Part shown: positions 1 to 5,578 of the stretch, piece after piece
How the letters are laid out: each line of letters begins with the position of its first letter
How positions within the stretch are numbered: the first letter of the stretch is position 1
Source of the DNA: Flavobacteriales bacterium
Lineage (GTDB): Bacteria; Bacteroidota; Bacteroidia; UBA10329
Length of the DNA stretch: 5,872 nt
Direction of reading: 5' to 3'
NCBI GenBank assembly: GCA_003456455.1
Contig: DMRV01000068.1
Coordinates: forward strand, 1 to 5,872
Translations under genes and position numbers: made by a program
The notes under the pieces: model-generated
What the model was told of the DNA's origin: nothing
Seen by the model: the letters and a program-made list of their open reading frames with translations, nothing else
Databases searched by the model: none

Positions 1-75
1 CATTCCGAACAGAGAAGTTAAGCTCACCAGCGCAGATGGTACTACAGTAACATGTGGGAGAGTATGTCGTTGCCT
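1..75 (+). rRNA. rrf: 5S ribosomal RNA, 3' part (5' end outside window)
   Basis: This is the 3' part of a 5S rRNA gene; roughly the first third lies before the window. The conserved core CCGAAC...GAAGTTAAGC is visible at 5-24, followed by the CACCAGCGC...GATGGTACT segment and the GTGGGAGAGTA segment near 54-64, in the order expected for bacterial 5S rRNA. The 3' boundary near 75 is estimated, because the 5' strand of the closing helix is not visible. 5S is normally the last gene of an rRNA operon, and the terminator starting about 15 bases later fits this. The identification is firm and the exact end is approximate. Confidence 0.93.
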
Positions 76-86
76 TAATTTATTTT

Positions 87-122
87 AAACCCTGACCATG
101 TAATAATGGTCGGGGTTTTTTG
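87..122 (+). terminator. Intrinsic terminator of the rRNA operon
   Basis: A 10-bp stem is formed by 90-99 (CCCTGACCAT) and 106-115 (ATGGTCGGGG), with one G-T pair and a six-base loop at 100-105. Six T residues follow (116-121). Three A residues at 87-89 can extend the stem into the T tract. Its place just after 5S makes it the rRNA operon terminator. The 3' arm begins with the ATG that opens the long downstream reading frame. Confidence 0.9.
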
Positions 123-2043
123 TTTTCTATACTTTCCCATCGTTTTGTCATTTAACACTCGGATAGCTCTAGTATTTTTGTTGATTGCCGGATTATGTCT
201 GGTGACGGTTGATGGATTTACTCAGAATGGTAAGTTTCATATTGATTCTCTATTCCCTTCCAACGTTTCTGATACGCTGAACGTAAAGCAATTCATGTTT
301 AAGAATTGGCTGTATGGCGAGGAAGGGAAGTATATGCTAAATGCCGTTCACGGAACGCATAATTATCATCCGCTTTATGAGAATTCACAAGTAAGAAATG
401 ACCTAGGTAACCTGGGTTCAGCTGACCACAAGGTGCTTTTTGCTTTTGACCGTCCCTTCGGTTTTAATTTCAGAACTTCTCGAAGTGGCTATTGGAAGTC
501 GCTAGACAAACGGACTTTCCTCATCTCTGAGAAGATGTTCTCTAATGTTCAGTATTCGAATGGAGTCAATCGGGAGAACTATCTCCTTGCCAATTTTACA
601 CGCAGCTTTGGAAAGCTACTGAATCTTGGATTCAGTTTCAATCGTGACGTGTCTGAAGGTTTTTACGCGAGTCAACGGAATGTTTATACGGATATGTCGG
701 TATTTACAACGTTTCGGTCAAAAGATGACCGTTATAAGGCTGTGCTTATGTTCAATTATTCTAATTTGCTAGCAGAAGAAAATGGCGGCATAGCGACTGA
801 TACTTCGTTCGAGAGTAATGTAACTTCTGACAGAGCCTTTATTCCAATCAATTTAACTCAATCAAGTAATCATTGGAAAGGTTTTGATTTGGGTTTAGAG
901 CACCGGGTTTTCTTATCCAAGCAAGATTCTACAACGGGCATAGAACCTTATCGGCCAGCAATTTCCCATTTATTCTCGGTTACAAATCATAGTATGATTT
1001 ATCGAAATCTGATTGAAGCGGGTTCGGATTTCTACGAGAATGTTTATACCGACTCATCGGCAACGTATGATTCTACTTCGGTATTGAGTGTCTCAAATGA
1101 GTTGCGGTTTGAGCTGGTGAAGTCGGATTCAATTGGTGACAGAATATTAAATCGGCTAGCAGTCGGTGCTCAGTACGATTTTCATAGAGTGGCTTATGAT
1201 TCAGTTTATATTGATGGGATTCATAATGTTTCTGTTCTGGGGAATGTGAATGGGAAGTTGTTTGGAGAGATAGATTGGAAGGCTGCTGGGAACTTTATGG
1301 TTTATGGATATAACATTTGGGATTTCAAGGTTGATGGGCAATTTGATTACTTGGTTGGAAAATCACATTTTTCTGCGTTTGTCAATTACTCTCTTTTCAG
1401 GCCAGATTATATAACGGATAACTACATCAGCAATCATTTTGTGTGGGATAATAATTGGGTTCAGACTCAGCATTTGAAGACTGGTTTGGCGTATGAGCAA
1501 TCGAAGCTCCGGTTCAAAGGGACTTTTACCTATCACATTTTAGATAATCTTGTAGCGTTTGGAACAGATAGACTTCCGTATCAGAGTAACGCTGTTAATC
1601 AGCTGATGGTACTTCGACTACAGGAGCATTTCAGGATGCGTTGGTTTCATGTGGTGTTAGATGGGGCTGTTCAGTTTAAACCCACTGGTGATGATATTCG
1701 TGTTCCACTAGCGCTTGGCCGCGGTATGATTTATTATCAGAACGATTTGTTTAAGAAGAAGCTTCGATTGCAGATTGGAGCGGAAGTAAGTTATTCGATG
1801 GCGTATTATGCAAATAGCTATAACCCTGCTCTTTCCGAGTTTCATATTCAGAACGAAAGGCAAGTGGGCAACTATCCGTTTATTGATGTCTTCCTAAATA
1901 TTCGAGTTAAGAAGCTGAGAGCGTTTTTCAAAGTGGAGCATTTGAATGCTGGATGGCTCGGTTATACGTATTACCACGTGCCGCATTATCCCGTGAATGA
2001 TTTGGCGTGGAAGTTTGGCGTGAATTGGGCATTTTTGGACTGA
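106..2043 (+). CDS. Putative outer-membrane porin (Porin_10-like family)
   Basis: This encodes a 645-residue putative beta-barrel of the outer membrane, resembling the Bacteroidota 'putative porin' family (Pfam Porin_10). Substrates of that family are not established. Family-like stretches include NYHPLYENS and LGNLGSADHKVLF around residues 85-115, the SNGVNRENYLLANFTRSF region with FGFNF/LGFSFNRD strands, RSKDDRYKAVL and NGGI. The rest is aromatic-rich alternating sequence typical of barrel strands, and the chain ends in a strand-like AWKFGVNWAFLD. The start is uncertain. ATG 106 is the only early ATG but lies inside the 5S terminator. A TTG at 145 would give a 632-residue protein with a better signal peptide: short n-region with Arg, then hydrophobic IALVFLLIAGLCLVTV. 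No Shine-Dalgarno sequence or clear promoter is visible for either start. The next in-frame ATG is near 295, probably too far inside the mature protein. The family call comes from recall of motifs, not a search. Confidence 0.82.
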   Translation: MVGVFCFLYFPIVLSFNTRIALVFLLIAGLCLVTVDGFTQNGKFHIDSLFPSNVSDTLNVKQFMFKNWLYGEEGKYMLNAVHGTHNYHPLYENSQVRNDLGNLGSADHKVLFAFDRPFGFNFRTSRSGYWKSLDKRTFLISEKMFSNVQYSNGVNRENYLLANFTRSFGKLLNLGFSFNRDVSEGFYASQRNVYTDMSVFTTFRSKDDRYKAVLMFNYSNLLAEENGGIATDTSFESNVTSDRAFIPINLTQSSNHWKGFDLGLEHRVFLSKQDSTTGIEPYRPAISHLFSVTNHSMIYRNLIEAGSDFYENVYTDSSATYDSTSVLSVSNELRFELVKSDSIGDRILNRLAVGAQYDFHRVAYDSVYIDGIHNVSVLGNVNGKLFGEIDWKAAGNFMVYGYNIWDFKVDGQFDYLVGKSHFSAFVNYSLFRPDYITDNYISNHFVWDNNWVQTQHLKTGLAYEQSKLRFKGTFTYHILDNLVAFGTDRLPYQSNAVNQLMVLRLQEHFRMRWFHVVLDGAVQFKPTGDDIRVPLALGRGMIYYQNDLFKKKLRLQIGAEVSYSMAYYANSYNPALSEFHIQNERQVGNYPFIDVFLNIRVKKLRAFFKVEHLNAGWLGYTYYHVPHYPVNDLAWKFGVNWAFLD

Positions 2044-2097
2044 TTATTTTCTTTGAATGGTCAAGTTATATTATTTGATTCCTGAAGGTTTTTGGAA

Positions 2098-2177
2098 TCC
2101 AGCCAAAACCTACGGATACAGCGGCTGGCATCACGTACTAGTTTTCGACTTCGCTCAACCAAACTGGAATGGCTGGA
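2098..2177. repeat. Palindromic, repeat-like intergenic segment
   Basis: The segment is bounded by an 8-bp inverted repeat, TCCAGCCA (2098-2105) and TGGCTGGA (2170-2177); GGCTGG also occurs at 2123-2128. Inside it, 2142-2160 reads TTTCGACTTCGCTCAACC with one extra T. From memory, this motif (reverse GGTTGAGCGAAGTCGAAA) is very frequent in intergenic DNA of Bacteroidota as a dispersed small repeat with a TTCG loop. Only one copy is present here, so repetition cannot be shown from this window. An open frame of 51 codons (ATG 2057 to TAA 2210-2212) crosses the segment. Its product matches nothing I recognise, and it is more likely a by-product of the repeat than a gene. Confidence 0.4.
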
Positions 2178-2254
2178 ACACCCAAAAAAAACCAAGAATT
2201 TTGAGTCTCTAACCAATGGTTTATCAACGGTTGTCGACATTTTTTAAACGTGCC

Positions 2255-2285
2255 TTGTTCAAACAGGTCAAATGACCTACTTTCG
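2255..2285 (+). promoter_or_regulatory. Candidate Bacteroidota-type promoter for atpDC
   Basis: TTG at 2255-2257 and TACTTTCG at 2278-2285 are separated by 20 bases. They resemble the Bacteroidota sigma-ABfr consensus, a TTG/TTTG element near -33 and TAnnTTTG near -7, with one mismatch in the second element. Transcription would begin near 2290-2293, leaving a leader of about 40 A/T-rich bases before the atpD ATG. A perfect inverted repeat lies between the two elements and is listed separately. The call rests on motif and spacing only. Confidence 0.4.
2265..2278. promoter_or_regulatory. Palindrome AGGTCA-AA-TGACCT, possible operator
   Basis: Two perfect 6-base arms, AGGTCA (2265-2270) and TGACCT (2273-2278), flank a 2-base spacer. 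The site sits between the candidate -33 and -7 elements of the atpD promoter, and its last base is the first base of the -7 element. A bound dimeric regulator here would be placed to block polymerase. No regulator is encoded nearby, and the palindrome could be chance. Confidence 0.3.
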
Positions 2286-2333
2286 CAGTCCGAAATTCGA
2301 GCCTTTTAAAAACGGTATAAAAAGAACATATAA

Positions 2334-3839
2334 ATGTCAGCTCTAACAGGTAAAGTAGCACAAATCATTGGTCCAGTTTTGGACATCAGCTTTGACAGCA
2401 GCAATGGAGAACTTCCTAAAATTCTTGATGCTCTTGAAGTAACTCGTCCAGATGGACAGGTTGTAACACTTGAGTGTCAACAACACGTTGGTGAGAACAC
2501 TGTTCGTGCAATTGCGATGGATTCTACAGACGGTTTGAGTCGTGGAACTGAAGTTAGAGCGGTTGGAGCTCCTATTACTATGCCAATTGGCGAACAAATT
2601 TATGGCCGTCTTTTTAACGTTGTAGGCGATCCAATTGATGGTATGGCTGACTGTGATAAAACAGGCGGATACGCTATTCACCAAGCGCCACCTAAGTTTG
2701 AGGATTTGTCAACTGCAACAGAGGTGCTTTTTACTGGAATTAAGGTGATTGACCTTATAGAGCCTTATGCAAAAGGTGGTAAAATTGGTTTGTTTGGTGG
2801 TGCTGGTGTAGGTAAAACTGTACTTATACAGGAGCTAATTAACAACATTGCAAAAGGACACGGTGGCCTGTCTGTATTTGCTGGAGTTGGAGAGAGAACA
2901 AGAGAAGGAAATGACCTTCTAAGAGAGATGATTGAAGCTGGTATTATCGATTACGGTGATGCTTTCCGTGAAAACATGGAAGAAGGTGGATGGGATCTTT
3001 CTAAGGTTGACCACGAACAATTAAAGAAATCAAAAGCAACATTTGTTTTCGGACAAATGAACGAGCCTCCTGGGGCGCGTGCTAGAGTTGCACTTTCAGG
3101 ATTGACAATTGCGGAATATTTCCGTGATGGAGATGAGAAATCAGGAGGTCGTGACATCCTTTTCTTTATCGACAACATTTTCCGATTTACACAAGCTGGC
3201 TCTGAGGTATCTGCACTTCTTGGTCGTATGCCATCTGCTGTAGGTTACCAACCGACATTGGCAACTGAAATGGGATTGATGCAAGAGCGTATTACTTCTA
3301 CAAAGAGAGGTTCTATTACATCTGTACAGGCGGTTTACGTACCTGCGGATGACCTTACAGACCCTGCGCCAGCAACTACATTCTCTCACTTGGATGCAAC
3401 TACGGTACTTAACCGTAAGATTTCGGAGCTTGGTATTTATCCAGCAGTTGATCCATTGGATTCAACTTCACGAATTCTTACTCCAGCAATTGTTGGTGAT
3501 GAGCACTACAACACTGCACAGAGAGTTATTGAAACGCTACAGCGTTACAAAGAGCTTCAGGATATTATTGCGATTCTTGGTATGGATGAACTTTCTGAAG
3601 AAGATAAATTAATTGTACACAGAGCAAGACGTGTTCAGCGTTTCCTTTCACAGCCATTCTTTGTAGCAACACAGTTTACAGGATTACCAGGCGCTTACGT
3701 TGATATTGCTGACACAATCAAGGGCTTCAATATGATTATGGATGGAGAAGTTGATGAGTATCCAGAAGCAGCTTTTAACTTGGTAGGTTCTATTGAAGAA
3801 GCTATTGAGAAAGGAAAGAAATTGACGGCCGAAGCTTAA
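2334..3839 (+). CDS. atpD: F1Fo ATP synthase subunit beta
   Basis: This is the catalytic beta subunit of F1, which makes ATP from ADP and phosphate on the cytoplasmic face of the inner membrane. The N-terminal barrel starts GKVAQIIGPVLDISF. The Walker A loop GGAGVGKT is at 155-162 with Lys161. GERTREGND at 186-194 holds the catalytic Glu187 and Arg188. GQMNEPPGARARVALSG begins at 240. The Walker B strand is ILFFIDN, followed by SALLGRMPSAVGYQPTL, and the C-terminal DELSEED is at 418-424. At 501 residues it is about 40 longer than the E. coli protein. Most of the difference is an insertion of about 28 residues between GND and GQMNEPP (roughly 206-233, acidic, GDAFRENMEEGGWDLSKV), which I recall as typical of Bacteroidota. 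The ATG start fits the family N-terminus; the upstream bases are A-rich with only a weak ribosome-binding sequence. It is followed after 27 bases by atpC, so the two are probably co-transcribed. Confidence 0.99.
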   Translation: MSALTGKVAQIIGPVLDISFDSSNGELPKILDALEVTRPDGQVVTLECQQHVGENTVRAIAMDSTDGLSRGTEVRAVGAPITMPIGEQIYGRLFNVVGDPIDGMADCDKTGGYAIHQAPPKFEDLSTATEVLFTGIKVIDLIEPYAKGGKIGLFGGAGVGKTVLIQELINNIAKGHGGLSVFAGVGERTREGNDLLREMIEAGIIDYGDAFRENMEEGGWDLSKVDHEQLKKSKATFVFGQMNEPPGARARVALSGLTIAEYFRDGDEKSGGRDILFFIDNIFRFTQAGSEVSALLGRMPSAVGYQPTLATEMGLMQERITSTKRGSITSVQAVYVPADDLTDPAPATTFSHLDATTVLNRKISELGIYPAVDPLDSTSRILTPAIVGDEHYNTAQRVIETLQRYKELQDIIAILGMDELSEEDKLIVHRARRVQRFLSQPFFVATQFTGLPGAYVDIADTIKGFNMIMDGEVDEYPEAAFNLVGSIEEAIEKGKKLTAEA

Positions 3840-3866
3840 TTGCTTTCAACCTAAAACCTTGAACGA

Positions 3867-4106
3867 ATGCAACTAGAGATTGTAACACCAGACGAAAAGA
3901 TTTTTGAAGGAGAAGCCAAGCATGTGCAACTCCCTGGTAAAGAAGGTCTTTTTGGCATCTTGAATAATCATGCTCCTATGGTTTCAACCTTGGTAAAAGG
4001 TCGAGTGAAAGTGGAAGCAACCGATGGCGATATTCAGTATTTCGAGATTGGAGGTGGTGTTGTGGAAATGAACAACAACAAGGTTATTGTTCTTGCTGAA
4101 AAATAA
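3867..4106 (+). CDS. atpC: F1Fo ATP synthase subunit epsilon, short form
   Basis: Epsilon is part of the central stalk that links the gamma rotor to the c-ring. The 79 residues cover only the N-terminal beta-sandwich domain. LEIVTPDEKIFEGEA opens the protein, followed by the conserved LPGKEGLFGILNNHAPMVSTL (about 22-42) and KGRVKV, and it ends in strands FEIGGGVVEMNNNKVIVLAEK. E. coli epsilon is about 139 residues; the C-terminal two-helix domain, which in other bacteria inhibits ATP hydrolysis, is absent. The stop is clean and a terminator follows at once, so this looks like a genuine short form rather than a frameshift; similar short forms are known in Bacteroidota and green sulfur bacteria. 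It lies 27 bases after atpD with no strong ribosome-binding site, and is probably translated from the same message. Confidence 0.96.
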   Translation: MQLEIVTPDEKIFEGEAKHVQLPGKEGLFGILNNHAPMVSTLVKGRVKVEATDGDIQYFEIGGGVVEMNNNKVIVLAEK

Positions 4107-4130
4107 CCTGTCACTAGGTTTGAATTAGGG

Positions 4131-4164
4131 AAAACCCTGTTCGTTTGTTCGAACAGGGTTTTTT
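4131..4164 (+). terminator. Intrinsic terminator of the atpDC unit
   Basis: A perfect 9-bp stem, CCCTGTTCG (4135-4143) with CGAACAGGG (4150-4158), encloses a six-base loop. Four A residues at 4131-4134 can extend it by pairing with the T tract. Six T residues (4159-4164) complete a strong intrinsic terminator. It lies 24 bases after the atpC stop and closes the operon before the hydrolase gene. A weaker 5-bp hairpin, AACCT/AGGTT (4105-4109 with 4116-4120), precedes it at the stop codon. Confidence 0.93.
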
Positions 4165-4197
4165 AATAATAGCCTGTTGGAAAAAATGGAACATAAA

Positions 4198-4229
4198 TTG
4201 ATATCGCAGCGTAAGCAACCGTAATTTTC
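4198..4229 (+). promoter_or_regulatory. Weak candidate promoter for the hydrolase gene
   Basis: TTG at 4198-4200 and TAATTTTC at 4222-4229 are 21 bases apart and resemble the Bacteroidota TTG / TAnnTTTG pattern, with the final G missing. A promoter is expected here, because the atpDC terminator lies just upstream. If correct, transcription would start around 4234-4237, at the ATG pair itself, giving a leaderless or nearly leaderless message. The evidence is motif similarity only. Confidence 0.27.
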
Positions 4230-4233
4230 GACA

Positions 4234-4980
4234 ATGATGAGATTGAGTTTTGTATTCGTGCTGTTGATTTCCGTAGTTGGCACACTAAGCCTTCAAGCAC
4301 AGACTGCTAGGCGCGTAAAGTTTCCTTCAAAAGATGGTGTAACTATCACAGCTGATATGTATGAGGCGAATCCAGATTACCCGTGGATTGTTTTGTTCCA
4401 TAAGGCACAATCAAGTCGTGGTGAATTCCAGCGAATTGCTATCAAGTTGAATAAGTTAGAGTTGAACTGCATGGCTGTTGATCTTCGTTCAGGGAAAGAG
4501 GCCAATTTTATTGTGAATGAAACCTATGTTCTTGCTAAGAATACTGAGCTCGGAACTGAATACTTGGATGCGGAAATTGATATGAGGGCCGCTATTCAGA
4601 AAGCTTACATCATTGCCCGTAAACCGGTAATCATTTTTGGGAGCTCTTATTCCGCGTCTTTAGCGATAAAGCTTGGAGCGGAAATGTCTCAGGTTAAAGC
4701 CGTTGTTGCGTTTAGCCCCGGAGAGTATTTTGGTAAGAAATTGGATGTGGCTAAAGCAGCAAGAGGTCTCACAAAGCCAACGTTTATTGCTTGCGGTTCA
4801 GATGAAAAGGGATATACTGACCCAATTGCTAATGCAATTAGGAGTAAAAAGAAAATATATTTCGCTCCACCTAAAGGTGGTGCTCACGGAGCGGCTTGCC
4901 TAGATAAAGGAACGGATGGCGAGACTGAATACTGGATTCAGATGATAAATTTCATCCAGTCTGTTAAGAAGGAATATTAG
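4234..4980 (+). CDS. Exported alpha/beta-hydrolase-like protein
   Basis: This is a 248-residue protein with an N-terminal signal peptide: MMRLS, a hydrophobic FVFVLLISVVGTLSL stretch, and likely cleavage after LQA (residue 22). It is therefore probably periplasmic or secreted. The mature part follows the alpha/beta-hydrolase layout. A strand-turn WIVLFHKAQSS at 51-61 supplies a possible oxyanion-hole region. A nucleophile elbow GSSYS at 136-140 places Ser138 as the nucleophile. Possible acids are Asp190 (in IACGSDEKGYTDP) or Asp196. His218 in GGAHGAACLD is the likely catalytic histidine. The elbow departs from the usual GxSxG by having Ser in the last position. The substrate is unknown; dienelactone-hydrolase-like or esterase/peptidase relatives are plausible. 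The start is ATG 4234 or the next codon, ATG 4237; both leave the signal peptide intact. Its last 17 bases overlap coaE on the other strand. Confidence 0.8.
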   Translation: MMRLSFVFVLLISVVGTLSLQAQTARRVKFPSKDGVTITADMYEANPDYPWIVLFHKAQSSRGEFQRIAIKLNKLELNCMAVDLRSGKEANFIVNETYVLAKNTELGTEYLDAEIDMRAAIQKAYIIARKPVIIFGSSYSASLAIKLGAEMSQVKAVVAFSPGEYFGKKLDVAKAARGLTKPTFIACGSDEKGYTDPIANAIRSKKKIYFAPPKGGAHGAACLDKGTDGETEYWIQMINFIQSVKKEY

Positions 4981-5578
4981 CAGAGCCCTGTGTAGAGGGA
5001 GTCACGAATTTTTGGTGTAAGTCCATTACCTGAGGAATAAGCAACTGGGTTCCATCATTATTTAAAATATGGTTGGCCAGCTTTATTTTACGCTCCTGCG
5101 TCCATTGGTTCTTCATTCGTTTCAGAACATCCTCTTTCGTAGAGCCGTCACGGTTCATTACTCGTTCAAATCGCAAATTCTCGGGAGCAATAACAAGAAC
5201 GGTTACATCCACATGCTGATAAGCGCCACTTTCAAATAGAATTGCTGCCTCTTTTAGCACATACTTGTAACTACTATGTTCCTCCAGCCACTCCTCAAAA
5301 TCATTAGCAACTGCTGGATGCACCAAACCATTAATTATAGATAGCTTCTCATTAGAGCCAAATATTTGTTGTGCCAAATAGGTTTTGTCTAATCCAGTTT
5401 TTGAGTAAGCTTTTTCTCCAAATGCTTGAATAATCTTGTTTTTCAAAGCTTTGTTTGTGTTCATCAGCTCTTTCGCTCTATCATCGGCATAATAAACAGG
5501 AACTCCCAATTCTTGAAAAACTTTGCATACCGTGGTTTTACCACTTCCAATTCCGCCTGTAATTCCTACAATTTTCAT
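4964..5578 (-). CDS. coaE: Dephospho-CoA kinase
   Basis: The enzyme phosphorylates dephospho-CoA with ATP, the last step of coenzyme A synthesis, in the cytoplasm. The 204 residues match the family in length. The P-loop GGIGSGKT is at 8-15 right after IVGIT. YYADDRAKELM at 29-39 carries the Asp pair (32-33) that includes the likely catalytic Asp. NGLVHPAV at 83-90 has the conserved HP. LKEAAILFESG at 108-118 is the expected core segment. RMKNQWTQERKIKLANHILNNDG at 154-176 is the C-terminal signature. The ATG shares four bases (ATGA, 5575-5578) with the stop of the upstream ybbR-like gene, so translation is probably coupled and the two form an operon on the minus strand. The last few codons (SANIPS) overlap the end of the hydrolase gene. 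No terminator is visible in the overlap. Confidence 0.98.
   Translation of the reverse strand: MKIVGITGGIGSGKTTVCKVFQELGVPVYYADDRAKELMNTNKALKNKIIQAFGEKAYSKTGLDKTYLAQQIFGSNEKLSIINGLVHPAVANDFEEWLEEHSSYKYVLKEAAILFESGAYQHVDVTVLVIAPENLRFERVMNRDGSTKEDVLKRMKNQWTQERKIKLANHILNNDGTQLLIPQVMDLHQKFVTPSTQGSANIPS

Noticed and set aside
2343..2684. Minus-strand open frame of 113 codons opposite the start of atpD
   Set aside because: It lies wholly within the well-supported atpD gene; the Asn/Ser/Thr-rich product shows no recognisable domain, as expected for an antisense shadow.
2951..3389. Two overlapping minus-strand frames of 75 and 82 codons inside atpD
   Set aside because: They are antisense to conserved beta-subunit motifs, have no recognisable motifs and no neighbouring genes on that strand.
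3349..3612. Plus-strand frame of 87 codons inside atpD
   Set aside because: It is an alternative frame of the conserved C-terminal half of atpD; its Leu/Gln-rich composition is a frame by-product.
4105..4120. Small hairpin AACCT/AGGTT at the atpC stop as a separate terminator
   Set aside because: It has only five base pairs and no T tract; the strong terminator 15 bases later is sufficient.
4673..4903. Plus-strand frame of 76 codons inside the hydrolase gene
   Set aside because: It overlaps the segment carrying the hydrolase acid residues and has no motif of its own.
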